A DNA stretch of 64,000 bases, taken from positions 2,790,001 to 2,854,000 of the forward strand of contig NZ_CAXUQL020000001.1 of NCBI RefSeq assembly GCF_964253035.1, written 5' to 3'. This DNA comes from Pseudorhodoferax sp032153935 (lineage in GTDB: Bacteria > Pseudomonadota > Gammaproteobacteria > Burkholderiales > Burkholderiaceae_C). Under the pieces are notes generated by a model. The model ran no database searches, was not told the origin of the DNA, and saw only the letters and a program-made list of their open reading frames with translations. Made by a program: the position numbers and the translations under genes. Within the stretch, counting starts at the first letter, position 1. Each line of letters opens with the position of its first letter. Positions 10,952-19,931 of this stretch are shown here, in pieces.

Positions 10952-12394
10952 ATGCTGATCCAACCTGTTGTCCTGTCCGGTGGCTCCGGCACCCGCCTGT
11001 GGCCGCTGTCGCGCGAGAAGTACCCCAAGCAGCTGCTGCCGCTGATCGGCGAGGATTCGCTGCTGCAGGCCACGGTGCGCCGTGTCGAGGGCCTGGCCGG
11101 CGTGTCCGTCGCCGCGCCCATGGTGGTCTCCAACGAGGAGTACCGCTTCGTCATCGCCGAGCAGCTGCGCCTGATGGGCAAGCCCGGCACCATCGTGCTG
11201 GAGCCTTCTGGCCGCAACACCGCACCCGCGCTGACGCTGGCCGCGCTGGCGGCGCGCCGCGACGGCGCCGACCCGGTGCTGCTGGTGATGCCGGCCGACC
11301 ATGTGATCGTCGATGTGCCGGCCTTCCAGGCCGTCGTGGTGCAGGGCGCGCAACTGGCCGAGGCCGGCGCCGTGGTGACCTTCGGCATCACGCCCGACAC
11401 GCCCGAGACCGGCTACGGCTACATCCAGTCCGGCGCGGCCTTCGAGGGGGGCGCGCACCGCATCGCGCGTTTCGTCGAGAAGCCCGACCGCGCCACCGCC
11501 CAGGGCTACCTGGACGCGGGCGGCTACGCCTGGAACAGCGGGCTGTTCATGCTCAAGGCCTCGGTCTGGCTGGCGGCGATCGCGGCCTGCCGCGCCGACA
11601 TCCTGGCCGCCTGCGAAGACGCCTTCGCCAAGGGCTCGGCCGATGGCGAGTTCCTGCGCGTGGACAAGGCCGCCTTCACGGCCTGCCCGAGCGACTCCAT
11701 CGACTACGCCGTCATGGAGCGCCTGGCTGCCGGCGGCCGCGAAGACCTGCCCGCCGGCGTGGTGCTGCCGCTGTCGGCCGGCTGGTCCGACGTGGGCGCC
11801 TGGGACGCGCTGTGGCAGGTGCTGCCCAAGGATGAGAGCGGCAACGTGAAGCAGGGCGACGTGCTGCTGCACGACAGCCACAACACGCTGGCGCTGTCCG
11901 AAGGCCGGCTGATCGCCTGCGTGGGCGTGGACAACCTGATCGTGGTGGAAACCGCCGACGCCGTGCTGGTGGCCAACAAGGACAAGACGCAGGACGTCAA
12001 GAAGATCGTCGACGCGCTCAAGCGCGAAGGCCGCTCCGAAGGCCAGCTGCACCGCAAGGTGTTCCGGCCCTGGGGCTGGTACGACAGCGTGGACAACGGG
12101 GCGCGCTTTCAGGTCAAGCGCATCGTGGTCAAGCCGGGCGGCCAGCTGTCGCTGCAGATGCACCACCACCGCGCCGAGCACTGGATCGTGGTCTCTGGCA
12201 CGGCCAGGGTCACGCGCGACAAGGAAAGCTACCTGGTCTCAGAGAACGAGTCGACCTACATCCCGCTGGGCTCCACGCACCGGCTGGAAAACCCGGGCCG
12301 CCTGCCGCTGGAGATGATCGAAGTGCAGTCGGGCAGCTACCTCGGGGAGGACGACATCGTGCGCTTCGAGGATGTCTACGGCCGCTCGCAATGA
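10952..12394 (+). CDS. manC: Mannose-1-phosphate guanylyltransferase / mannose-6-phosphate isomerase
   Basis: This 480-residue enzyme would make GDP-mannose from mannose-1-phosphate and GTP, and carries an isomerase-type cupin domain. The N-terminal nucleotidyltransferase shows the pyrophosphorylase signature GGSGTRLWPLSREKYPKQ (about residues 10-27), MPADHVI, GYGYIQ, FVEKPD and the WNSGLF segment. The C-terminal cupin contains QMHHHRAEHW and STYIPLGSTHRLENPG. This two-domain type II PMI layout is that of ManC/CpsB/AlgA. The stop codon overlaps the start of the next small gene (ATGA). With galE upstream it points to synthesis of a mannose-, fucose- or rhamnose-containing polysaccharide. Confidence 0.95.
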   Translation: MLIQPVVLSGGSGTRLWPLSREKYPKQLLPLIGEDSLLQATVRRVEGLAGVSVAAPMVVSNEEYRFVIAEQLRLMGKPGTIVLEPSGRNTAPALTLAALAARRDGADPVLLVMPADHVIVDVPAFQAVVVQGAQLAEAGAVVTFGITPDTPETGYGYIQSGAAFEGGAHRIARFVEKPDRATAQGYLDAGGYAWNSGLFMLKASVWLAAIAACRADILAACEDAFAKGSADGEFLRVDKAAFTACPSDSIDYAVMERLAAGGREDLPAGVVLPLSAGWSDVGAWDALWQVLPKDESGNVKQGDVLLHDSHNTLALSEGRLIACVGVDNLIVVETADAVLVANKDKTQDVKKIVDALKREGRSEGQLHRKVFRPWGWYDSVDNGARFQVKRIVVKPGGQLSLQMHHHRAEHWIVVSGTARVTRDKESYLVSENESTYIPLGSTHRLENPGRLPLEMIEVQSGSYLGEDDIVRFEDVYGRSQ

Positions 12395-12609
12395 ACATCG
12401 CCAGCACGTCCGCAGTCCAGGCCGCCACGGCCAGTGCGGCGTCGTCGTCGGCGCCGGCCGACGGGGTGCAAGCCAGCGTCCAGCTGCGCGTGCTGAAGAA
12501 GGCCCTGGACGCCCAGGAAGCCGCGGCGGCGGCGCTCATCGAATCCTTGCCGCCGCCACCGCCCGTGCCGCAGGGCATGCTGGGCACGCGGCTCGACGTC
12601 TACGCCTGA
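12391..12609 (+). CDS. Small YjfB-like putative motility protein
   Basis: This 72-residue protein starts at an ATG overlapping the manC stop by 4 bases. The pattern is an N-terminal Ala/Ser-rich stretch, then VQLRVLKKALDAQEAAAAALIESLPP and a terminal GTRLDVYA. It matches what I recall of the YjfB family (putative motility protein, PF14070), whose members have a VLKKAMD.Q helix, a proline patch and a G..IDV. C-terminus. No signal peptide or membrane segment is visible. The function of the family is poorly defined, and its place in a GalE/ManC operon behind a sigma-54-type promoter is notable. The family call is from memory of the pattern, not from a search. Confidence 0.75.
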   Translation: MNIASTSAVQAATASAASSSAPADGVQASVQLRVLKKALDAQEAAAAALIESLPPPPPVPQGMLGTRLDVYA

Positions 12610-12639
12610 GCCGCGGCCCCGCCGCGTGAAGCGGCTCAG
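12606..12639. terminator. Hairpin spanning the convergent stop codons of the YjfB-like gene and ppc
   Basis: CTGAGCCGC (12606-12614) and GCGGCTCAG (12631-12639) form a perfect 9-base stem with a 16-base GC-rich loop. Each arm contains the stop codon of one of the two converging genes. There is no T-tract on either side, so it would act as a stem-type or Rho-assisted bidirectional terminator, or as an mRNA 3'-end stabiliser. Confidence 0.45.
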
Positions 12640-15566
12640 CCGGTGTTGCGCAGCCCGGCCGAGATCCCGTTGATGCAGATGTGGATGCCGGTGCGCACGC
12701 GCTCGTCGGCCTGGCCGGCGCGGTAGCGGCGCACCAGTTCCACCTGCAGGTGGTGCAGCGGGTCGATGTAGGGGAAGCGGTGGCGGATCGAGCGCTGCAG
12801 CGATGCGTTGCCGGACAGGCGCTGCTTCTCGCCCGTGATCTGCGCCAGTGCCTGCGCCGTGCGCTGCCACTCGGCCTCGATCGCGCCGAACACCTTCTTG
12901 CGCAGCCGCGCGTCGCTGACCAGTTCGGCATAGCGCGAGGCCAGCTGCAGGTCGCTCTTGGCCAGCACCATGTCCATGTTGGACAGCAGCGTGCGGAAGA
13001 AGGGCCACTGGCGGTACATCTTCTGCAGCAGGGCCAGGCGGTCCTTGGCGGCGGTCACCTTTTTGCGGCCCGCGGCGGCCTCGTCCTGCCCGTCGCCAGC
13101 CAGGAAGGTCTCGACCGCCGAGCCGAAGCCGTACCAGCCCGGCAGCGTGAGCCGGCACTGGCCCCAGCTGAAGCCCCAGGGGATGGCGCGCAGGTCTTCG
13201 ATCTTCTGGCTGGCCTTGCGCGAGGCCGGGCGCGAGCCGATGTTGAGCTCGGCGATCTCGCGGATCGGCGTGGACTCGAAGAAGTAGTCGGTGAAGCCCG
13301 GCGTCTCGTAGACCAGATGCCGGTAGGCGCGCATGCTGGCCTCCGAGAGCAGGGCGGCCGCGTCGAGGAAGGCCGGCGTGGCGGCCTTGGTCGGCTGCAG
13401 CAGCGTGGCCTCCAGCGTGGCGGCGACCAGGGTCTCCAGGTTGCGCCGGCCGATCTCGGGGTTGGCGTACTTGGAGCCGATCACCTCGCCCTGTTCGGTC
13501 AGCCGGATCTGGCCGCGCACGGTGCCGGGCGGCTGCGCCAGGATGGCCTGGTAGCTCGGGCCGCCGCCGCGGCCGACGGTGCCGCCGCGGCCGTGGAACA
13601 TGCGCAGCGTGATGTCGTGGCTGCCGGCGAGTTCGTCGAACAGCTCGACCAGGGCCAGCTCGGCGCGGTAGAGCTCCCAGTTGCTCGTGAAGATGCCGCC
13701 GTCCTTGTTGCTGTCCGAGTAGCCCAGCATGATGTCCTGCTCGCCACCGGAGCGCTGCACCAGCCGTGCGATGCCGGGCAGCGCGTAGAACTCGCGCATG
13801 ATGGGCGCGGCGTTGCGCAGGTCCTCGATGGTCTCGAACAGCGGCACCACGATCAGGTCGCAACTGGCGCCTTCGCCGCGCGCGCCCTTGGCCCGGGCGT
13901 CGTCCAGCAGGCCGTGCATGAGGCCGACTTCCTTCTGCAGCAGCAGCACCTCCAGCAGGTCGCTGACGGTTTCGGTGTGGCTGATGATGTAGTGGCGGAT
14001 CGCGTTGCGGCCGTAGCGCTGCAGTACGCTGCGCGCGTTCTCGAAGATCGCGAGTTCGTGGCGGGCCAGGTCGGAATACTGCGCGCCCAGCACGCGCAGC
14101 GGGCGGGCGTCGTTGAGCAGGCGCAGCAGCAGTTCGCGCTTGGCCGCCTCGTCGAGCGCGGCGTAGCTCGGCTCCAGGCGTGCCGTGGCCAGCAGTTCGG
14201 CCACCACCTCCTCGTGCTTGTCCGAGCTCTGGCGCAGGTCCAGCGTGGCCAGGTGGAAGCCGAACACGTCGACGGCGCGGATCAGCGGATGCAGGCGCTG
14301 CGCCGCGAACGCCGCGCCATGGTGCGACTTGAGCGAGGCCTCGATGGTGCGCAGGTCGGCCAGGAAGTCCTCGGCCTTCAGGTAGGCGTTCTGCGGCGCG
14401 ACGGCATGGCGCGCGGCGTCGCCGCCCGTCAGCGTCTTGAGCGTGGCCGCGAGGCGCGCGTACATGCCGGTCAGCGCGCGGCGGTAGGGTTCGTCCTTGC
14501 GGTGCTCGCTGGGGTCGGGCGAGCGCTCGGCCAGGGCCTGCATCTCGGCCGGGATGTCGACCAGACGGGCCGACAGCGAGAGCTCGGCGCCCAGGTGGTG
14601 CACCTCGGTCAGGTAGTGGCGCAGCGCCATCTCGGCCTGGTGGCGCATGGCGTATTCCATGGTCTCGGCGCTGACGTTGGGGTTGCCGTCGCGGTCGCCG
14701 CCGATCCACTGGCCCATGCGCAGGAAGCTGGCCACCGGCTGGTTGCCGAGCTCGCGCTCCAGTTGCGCGTAGAGCTTGGGGATCTCGCGCAGGAAGGTCG
14801 CCTCGTAGTAGGACAGCGCGTTCTCGATCTCGTCGGCCACCGTGAGCTTGGAAAAGCGCAGCAGCCGCGTCTGCCACAGCTGCATCACGCGGGCGCGCAG
14901 CTGGGCCTCGTTGGCGGCGAGTTCGCGCGGCGTCAGCGCGTCGCGGCCGCCGCCGGACAGCAGGGCACGCTGGCGCACTTCGTCGCGCGCGGTGAGCAAC
15001 TGGGCGATGTCGCGCTCGGCATCGAGGATGCTCTTGCGTTGCACCTCGGTCGGGTGGGCGGTCAGCACGGGCGAGACATAGCTCGTGGCCAGCGTCATCG
15101 CGATGGCCTTGGGCGAGATGCCGGCCCAGCGCAGGCGCGACAGCGCCACGTCGATGCTGCCTTCCTGCGTGTTGCCGGCGCGCTCGTGCACGGCGCGGCG
15201 GCGGATGTGGTGGCGGTCCTCTGCCAGGTTGGCCAGGTGGCTGAAGTAGGTGAAGGCGCGGATCACGCTGACGGTCTGGTCGGCCGTCAGGCTCTTGAGC
15301 AGCTTCTTGAGCGCCTTGTCGGCCTCCTCGTCGGCGTCGCGGCGGAAGGCGACCGAGAGCTTGCGCACCTGCTCGATGAGTTCGAAGGCGGGCGCGCCAT
15401 CCTGCTCGCGGATCACGTCGCCGAGCAGTCGCCCCAGCAGGCGGATGTCCTCGACCAGGGGCCGCTCCGCATCGCGCGCCGCGGCACGGCTGCGCTGGGG
15501 CGTCTCGTCGTTGGCAGGGGCCGCGGCGGCAGCGGCGGGAGAGGGCGCCTGGTCTTGTGTTTTCAT
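12636..15566 (-). CDS. ppc: Phosphoenolpyruvate carboxylase
   Basis: Ppc adds bicarbonate to phosphoenolpyruvate to give oxaloacetate, refilling the TCA cycle. The protein has 976 residues, slightly longer than usual because of a disordered Ala/Pro/Arg N-terminus of about 35 residues. Motifs in order are VLTAHPTEVQRKS (the active-site histidine region, about residue 170), GGDRDGNPNV, FHGRGGTVGRGGGP, the AILAQPPGTVRGQIRLTEQGE stretch and the family C-terminus ISAGLRNTG. The ATG at 15566 is preceded by only a weak ribosome site. The gene is divergent from hemC (111 bases between starts) and convergent with the YjfB-like gene. Allosteric control by acetyl-CoA and aspartate is a family property not readable here. 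Confidence 0.97.
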   Translation of the reverse strand: MKTQDQAPSPAAAAAAPANDETPQRSRAAARDAERPLVEDIRLLGRLLGDVIREQDGAPAFELIEQVRKLSVAFRRDADEEADKALKKLLKSLTADQTVSVIRAFTYFSHLANLAEDRHHIRRRAVHERAGNTQEGSIDVALSRLRWAGISPKAIAMTLATSYVSPVLTAHPTEVQRKSILDAERDIAQLLTARDEVRQRALLSGGGRDALTPRELAANEAQLRARVMQLWQTRLLRFSKLTVADEIENALSYYEATFLREIPKLYAQLERELGNQPVASFLRMGQWIGGDRDGNPNVSAETMEYAMRHQAEMALRHYLTEVHHLGAELSLSARLVDIPAEMQALAERSPDPSEHRKDEPYRRALTGMYARLAATLKTLTGGDAARHAVAPQNAYLKAEDFLADLRTIEASLKSHHGAAFAAQRLHPLIRAVDVFGFHLATLDLRQSSDKHEEVVAELLATARLEPSYAALDEAAKRELLLRLLNDARPLRVLGAQYSDLARHELAIFENARSVLQRYGRNAIRHYIISHTETVSDLLEVLLLQKEVGLMHGLLDDARAKGARGEGASCDLIVVPLFETIEDLRNAAPIMREFYALPGIARLVQRSGGEQDIMLGYSDSNKDGGIFTSNWELYRAELALVELFDELAGSHDITLRMFHGRGGTVGRGGGPSYQAILAQPPGTVRGQIRLTEQGEVIGSKYANPEIGRRNLETLVAATLEATLLQPTKAATPAFLDAAALLSEASMRAYRHLVYETPGFTDYFFESTPIREIAELNIGSRPASRKASQKIEDLRAIPWGFSWGQCRLTLPGWYGFGSAVETFLAGDGQDEAAAGRKKVTAAKDRLALLQKMYRQWPFFRTLLSNMDMVLAKSDLQLASRYAELVSDARLRKKVFGAIEAEWQRTAQALAQITGEKQRLSGNASLQRSIRHRFPYIDPLHHLQVELVRRYRAGQADERVRTGIHICINGISAGLRNTG

Positions 15567-15677
15567 GTTGGAACGGGGGCTGTGCAAGCGCCCTGCAAGA
15601 AGAATGCCATGCCCTGATGCGGGTTGACCCCATGCTAGCATCCGGCCCCCGCGGCCGATTACGAACTGGTTACCTGC

Positions 15678-16604
15678 GTGCGCTCTCATCCTTCTTCCAC
15701 CATCGTCATCGCCACCCGGGAGAGCCGCCTCGCGCTGTGGCAGGCCGAGCATGTGCAGGCCTTGCTCGAGCAGCGCGGCCACACGGTTGCATTGCTGGGC
15801 ATGACCACCCGCGGCGACCAGATCCTGGACCGCTCGCTGAGCAAGGTGGGCGGCAAGGGCCTGTTCGTCAAGGAGCTGGAGACCGCGCTCGAAGATGGCA
15901 GCGCCGACATCGCCGTGCATTCGCTCAAGGACGTGCCCATGGAGCTGCCGGCCGGTTTCGCGCTGGCCTGCGTGCTGGAGCGCGAAGACCCGCGCGACGC
16001 TTTCGTCTCCCCGCGATACGCATCGCTGGACGCCCTGCCGCAGGGCGCTGTGGTCGGCACCTCCAGCCTGCGCCGCACCGTGCTGCTGCAGGCACTGCGG
16101 CCGGACCTGGACATCCAGCCGCTGCGCGGCAACCTGGACACACGGCTGCGCAAGCTCGACGAAGGCCAGTTCGCGGCCATCGTGCTGGCGGCCGCCGGCC
16201 TCAAGCGCCTGGGTCTCGCGGAGCGCATCCGCGAAGTCTTCGCACCCGAGCGCATGCTGCCGGCCGCCGGCCAGGGCGCCTTGGGCATCGAGGTGCGGGC
16301 CGACCGCAGCGACCTGCTGGACGCGCTGGCGCCGCTCGCGCACCAACCGACCTGGAAGGCCACGGCCGCCGAGCGCGCCGTGAGCCGTGCCATGGGGGGC
16401 AGCTGCTCGATGCCGCTGGCTGCGCATGCGCTGTGGGCCGATGGGCGCTTGCAGCTGCGCGCCGCCTGGGGCGACCAGGAAACCCGGGGGGCGCTCGTGC
16501 GGGCGGACGTCGCGGGCCCTGTCGATGGCCTGGTTGCCGCCGAAGCACTGGGCCAGCAGGTGGCCGAGGCCCTGCAGGCCGGTGGTGCCCGCAAGGCGGA
16601 CTGA
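15678..16604 (+). CDS. hemC: Hydroxymethylbilane synthase (porphobilinogen deaminase)
   Basis: HemC joins four porphobilinogens into hydroxymethylbilane in haem/sirohaem synthesis. The protein has 308 residues with a GTG start at 15678, chosen because it begins just before the conserved STIVIATRESRLALWQA N-terminus. Visible motifs are TRGDQILDRSLSKVGGKGLFVKELE, the AVHSLKDVP active-site segment, GTSSLRR and RGNLDTRLRKLD. The dipyrromethane-cofactor cysteine is Cys-243 in GGSCSMPLA. It leads the hemC-hemD-hemX-hemY operon; hemD begins 7 bases after its stop. Confidence 0.97.
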   Translation: MRSHPSSTIVIATRESRLALWQAEHVQALLEQRGHTVALLGMTTRGDQILDRSLSKVGGKGLFVKELETALEDGSADIAVHSLKDVPMELPAGFALACVLEREDPRDAFVSPRYASLDALPQGAVVGTSSLRRTVLLQALRPDLDIQPLRGNLDTRLRKLDEGQFAAIVLAAAGLKRLGLAERIREVFAPERMLPAAGQGALGIEVRADRSDLLDALAPLAHQPTWKATAAERAVSRAMGGSCSMPLAAHALWADGRLQLRAAWGDQETRGALVRADVAGPVDGLVAAEALGQQVAEALQAGGARKAD

Positions 16605-16611
16605 CGCGCGC

Positions 16612-17373
16612 ATGCGCGTGCTGGTCACCAGGCCTTTGCGCGAAGCGCTGCACTGGTGCGAGCAGCTGCGCGCACGCGGCTTTGCGGCCGAGCCGCTGCC
16701 CCTGATCGCCATCGTCCCCACCGATCCTGCGCCCGTGGCCCAGGCCTGGGCGCAGCTCGCGCAGTGCCGCGCCGCCATGTTCGTGAGCGCCAACGCGGTC
16801 GAGGCCTTCTTTGCGGCGAAGCCCGCGGCACTCGGCTGGCCCGCGCAGACGGCGGCCTGGGCCACCGGCCCCGGCACGGCGCGCGCTCTGCGGGCGGCCG
16901 GTGTGCCGGCGCAGGCACTGGTCGCACCGCCTGCCGATGCTCCGCAGTTCGACTCCGAGGCGCTGTGGTGCCTGGTCGGCAGCGATGCCAGCCTGGCCGG
17001 CGCCCAGGTGCTGATCGTGCGCGGCACCGATGCCGATGGCCGCCTGGCGGGCCGGCCCTGGCTGGCCGACCAGCTCGCGGCCGTTGGCGCGACCGTGCAT
17101 GCGCTGGCCGCCTATGCGCGCCAGTTGCCGCGCTGGGATGCGGCAACGCGTGAACGGGCCGCGGGCGCGACCGACGCGCTGTGGCTGTTCAGCAGTTCCG
17201 ACGCGGTGCGCCACCTGCAGCAACTGCTGCCCGGCGCCGACTGGCGCACCACGCGCGCGCTGGCCACGCATGCGCGCATCGCCGAGGCGGCGCGCGCGGC
17301 CGGTTTCGGCCGGGTCGACACCGTGCGCCCCGCTCTGGACGACATGGTCGCGTCGATAGAATCCGCCCGATGA
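16612..17373 (+). CDS. hemD: Uroporphyrinogen-III synthase
   Basis: HemD closes and inverts ring D of hydroxymethylbilane to form uroporphyrinogen III. The protein has 253 residues, near the family norm. The family is weakly conserved. Supporting features are the N-terminal VLVTRPLREA, the FVSANAVEAF segment near residue 60, VLIVRG with a following basic/Gly loop, and LWLFSSSDAVRHL. The position between hemC and a HemX-like gene settles the identity. The last codons overlap the next gene (ATGA). Confidence 0.93.
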   Translation: MRVLVTRPLREALHWCEQLRARGFAAEPLPLIAIVPTDPAPVAQAWAQLAQCRAAMFVSANAVEAFFAAKPAALGWPAQTAAWATGPGTARALRAAGVPAQALVAPPADAPQFDSEALWCLVGSDASLAGAQVLIVRGTDADGRLAGRPWLADQLAAVGATVHALAAYARQLPRWDAATRERAAGATDALWLFSSSDAVRHLQQLLPGADWRTTRALATHARIAEAARAAGFGRVDTVRPALDDMVASIESAR

Positions 17374-18428
17374 ACGCTGCCGAGCTGTCTTCAGAACCCC
17401 TGCCGGGCCAGGCCGCTGCAGGGCCAGCCCTCCAAGCCCGGCCGCCGGCCACCACCGCACCGCGGGTGCTCGTGCTGTTCCTCGCCTTGCTGGTCGTGCT
17501 GGCGCTGGCGGCAGTCGGCCTGCTGTGGCAGAAGGTCGGCGGCATGCAGGAAAACCTCGCCCGGCAAAGTGCCGACACGCAGGCCCGCGCGATGGAAGCC
17601 CGGGCGGCGGCCCGCGAAGCGCAGGATCTCGCCCGCGAGACCGCTGCCCGCCAGGCCGTGACCGACACCAAGCTCGGCGAAGCCACGCTGCAGCGTGGGC
17701 AGATCGACGAGTTGCTCGCGAGCCTGTCACGCTCGCGTGACGAGACCCTGGTCGTGGACCTCGAGTCCTCGCTGCGGCTGGCCCAGCAGCAGGCCCAGCT
17801 GACGCTGACGGCCGAGCCCTTGCTGGCGGCGCTGCGCACGGCCGACCAACGCCTCGAACGGGCGGCCCAGCCGCGGCTGGAGCCCGTGCGCCGCGCGGTT
17901 GCGCGCGACACCGAGGCGATCCGCTCCACGCAGATCGCCGACACCCAGACCATCCTCGAGAAGCTCGACGACCTGGTGCGCCAAATCGACGACGTGCCCA
18001 TGCTCAACGCCGTGCTGGCCGCCAACCTCGCCAAGGGGCAGGTGGAGGCCGAGCCGCCTTCCGAGCAATGGTGGCTGCGCATCTGGCAACTGGTGCGGAC
18101 CGAGGCCGCGCGGCTCATGCGCGTGTCGCGCATCGACCAGCCCGAAGCCGCGCTGCTGGCGCCCGACCAGACCTACTTCCTGCGCGAGAACCTCAAGCTG
18201 CGCCTGCTGAACGTGCGCATGGGCCTGCTGGCGCGGCAATTCCCGTCGGCCCGCGCCGATGCCGCGGCCGCGGCCTTCATGCTGCACCGTTACTTCGACC
18301 CGGCGGCGCGGCGCACGCAGCAGTTCGCCAACACGCTGTCCGAGGTGCAGGCACAACTGAAGGCGGTGGAGCTGCCGCGCATCGACGAAACGCTGTCGGC
18401 CCTGGCCACGGCGGCAGCGGGGCGCTGA
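17370..18428 (+). CDS. hemX: HemX-like membrane-anchored protein of the haem operon
   Basis: This 352-residue protein has a proline/alanine-rich N-terminus, one transmembrane helix at about residues 33-54 (VLVLFLALLVVLALAAVGLLW) and then a long Ala/Arg/Glu-rich segment with coiled-coil character (about 60-150). A helical domain containing WWLRIWQLVRTEA and the RENLKLRLLNVRMGLLARQ stretch typical of the HemX family follows. The start overlaps the hemD stop. HemX proteins are often mis-annotated as uroporphyrinogen-III methyltransferases; no methyltransferase motif is visible here. A scaffold role for haem enzymes at the inner membrane has been proposed for the family and is not proven. Confidence 0.88.
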   Translation: MNAAELSSEPLPGQAAAGPALQARPPATTAPRVLVLFLALLVVLALAAVGLLWQKVGGMQENLARQSADTQARAMEARAAAREAQDLARETAARQAVTDTKLGEATLQRGQIDELLASLSRSRDETLVVDLESSLRLAQQQAQLTLTAEPLLAALRTADQRLERAAQPRLEPVRRAVARDTEAIRSTQIADTQTILEKLDDLVRQIDDVPMLNAVLAANLAKGQVEAEPPSEQWWLRIWQLVRTEAARLMRVSRIDQPEAALLAPDQTYFLRENLKLRLLNVRMGLLARQFPSARADAAAAAFMLHRYFDPAARRTQQFANTLSEVQAQLKAVELPRIDETLSALATAAAGR

Positions 18429-18433
18429 ACCGC

Positions 18434-19717
18434 ATGATGCGCGCCCTGCTGTGGTTCCTCGCGCTGTTCGGTCTGGCGGCCGGTGCCGCGCTGCTGGCTG
18501 GCAACAACCAGGGAACGGTCACGCTGTTCCTGCCGCCCTACCGCGTCGATCTGTCGCTGAACCTGGTGCTGGCCACGCTGGCGCTGGGCTTCGTGCTGCT
18601 GCACCTGGCGCTGCGCGGCCTGTCGGCCCTGTTCTCGATGCCGCGCCAGGCCCAGCGCTGGCGCCTGCAGCAGCGCGAGCGCGCCATGCACGCCGCCGTG
18701 CTGGACGCGCTGACGCACCAGCAGGCCGGCCGCTTCCTGCGTGCACGCAAGGCGGCCGAGGCGGCGCTGCAGCAGGAAGAGATGCTGGCAGCCAGCGGGC
18801 ATCCGGTCCAGCACGCCGGCAAGCTGCGGGCCACCGCCCACCTCGTGGCCGCCGAGAGCGCCCACGCGCTGCAGGACCGCACGACGCGCGAAACGCACCT
18901 GCAGCAGCTGCTCAAGGAAACCGAAGCGCGTGAAGCGCAGGAGACGCGCGAAGGCGTGCAGCTGCAGGCCGCGCGCTGGGCGCTGGCCGACCGCGATCCG
19001 CAGGCTGCGCTGCAGTGGCTGGACGCGATGCCGCAGGGTGCATCGCGCCGCACGCTGGCGTTGCGGGCGCGGCTCAAGGCCACGCGGCTGTCGCGCCAGA
19101 CCCTGCCGGCGCTGGAGACGGCGCGGCTGCTGGCCAAGCACCGGGCGTTCTCGCCCGAGGCTGCGCACCTGATCCTGAAGGGCCTGGCCCTGGAGCTGAT
19201 CCAGGGCGCACACGATCCCGTGCAGCTGCAGCGCGCCTGGGCCGAGCTGGAGCCGGCTGAGCAGACCATGGCCGAGGTCGCGATCCAGGCCGGCCACCGC
19301 CTCGCGGCCCTGGAGGGCGATGTGGCCTTGTCGCGCCAATGGCTGCAGCCGGTGTGGGACGAGCTGCTGCGCGCGCCCAAGCTGCGCGAGCAGGTGCCGG
19401 TGCTGGTCAAGCTCATCCATGCGCTGGAGGAAGGCTTCGGCGCAGAGGCCGGCGCGAGCGACCTGCAATGGCTGGAACGCATCGAGGCCGCCCAGCGCCA
19501 GCATCCCGAGAGTGCCGAACTCAAGTACCTGGCCGGCATCGCCTGCCTGCGCCACCAGCTGTGGGGCAAGGCCCAGCAACTGCTCGCACAGGCCCAGGGC
19601 CGGCTGCAGGATGCGGAGCTCAGGCGCAATGCCTGGCGCGCGCTGGCGGCGCTGGCCGAGCAGCGCGGCGACAGCGTCGCTTCGCAGCAGGCGCTGCGCG
19701 AGGCTGCGCTGCTGTAG
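18434..19717 (+). CDS. hemY: HemY-like tetratricopeptide membrane protein
   Basis: This 427-residue protein has two N-terminal transmembrane helices (about residues 4-24 and 38-60) and, between them, the HemY signature NNQGTVTLFLPPYRVDLSLN. The rest is alpha-helical with TPR-like repeats, for example the LKYLAGIACLRHQLWGKAQQLLAQA segment near residue 360. This is the gammaproteobacterial/betaproteobacterial HemY, unrelated to the Bacillus protoporphyrinogen oxidase of the same name. It is the last gene of hemCDXY and begins 5 bases after hemX. It is convergent with rne, and a bidirectional terminator lies between them. Confidence 0.9.
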   Translation: MMRALLWFLALFGLAAGAALLAGNNQGTVTLFLPPYRVDLSLNLVLATLALGFVLLHLALRGLSALFSMPRQAQRWRLQQRERAMHAAVLDALTHQQAGRFLRARKAAEAALQQEEMLAASGHPVQHAGKLRATAHLVAAESAHALQDRTTRETHLQQLLKETEAREAQETREGVQLQAARWALADRDPQAALQWLDAMPQGASRRTLALRARLKATRLSRQTLPALETARLLAKHRAFSPEAAHLILKGLALELIQGAHDPVQLQRAWAELEPAEQTMAEVAIQAGHRLAALEGDVALSRQWLQPVWDELLRAPKLREQVPVLVKLIHALEEGFGAEAGASDLQWLERIEAAQRQHPESAELKYLAGIACLRHQLWGKAQQLLAQAQGRLQDAELRRNAWRALAALAEQRGDSVASQQALREAALL

Positions 19718-19880
19718 ATCCCGGCTCGGCGAAGGCTGCCGCGGGCGTGCGGCGCTGCGACAACGTCGCCCTCCTGCCGGAGTTGGTGACTGCACCCCGG
19801 CGCCGCGCTCTGCACGCCGTCCACGGTGACGCCGCGCATCCCATGCCGGACCTCAGCCCGGTGTGCTGAAAACGCCGGGC

Positions 19881-19912
19881 AAAAAAAAGACCGCCTCGAG
19901 AGGCGGTCTTTT
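19881..19912. terminator. Bidirectional intrinsic terminator between hemY and rne
   Basis: GACCGCCTC-GA-GAGGCGGTC (19889-19908) is a perfect 9-base stem. On the minus strand it is followed by eight T residues and on the plus strand by four. It sits 23 bases past the rne stop codon and 171 bases past hemY, so it is primarily the rne terminator and may also stop readthrough from the hem operon. The 160 bases between hemY and this stem show no gene. Confidence 0.92.
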
Positions 19913-19931
19913 CGTTGGGGCGCTACCGGCT

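Noticed and set aside
12636..17027. ppc read as a 1463-residue protein extending back over hemC and hemD
   Set aside because: The upstream part lies antisense to hemC/hemD and has no Ppc homology pattern; ATG 15566 gives the expected length.
17370..18428. Annotating the HemX-like gene as uroporphyrinogen-III C-methyltransferase
   Set aside because: The protein is a membrane anchor plus helical region and shows no SAM-binding motif.
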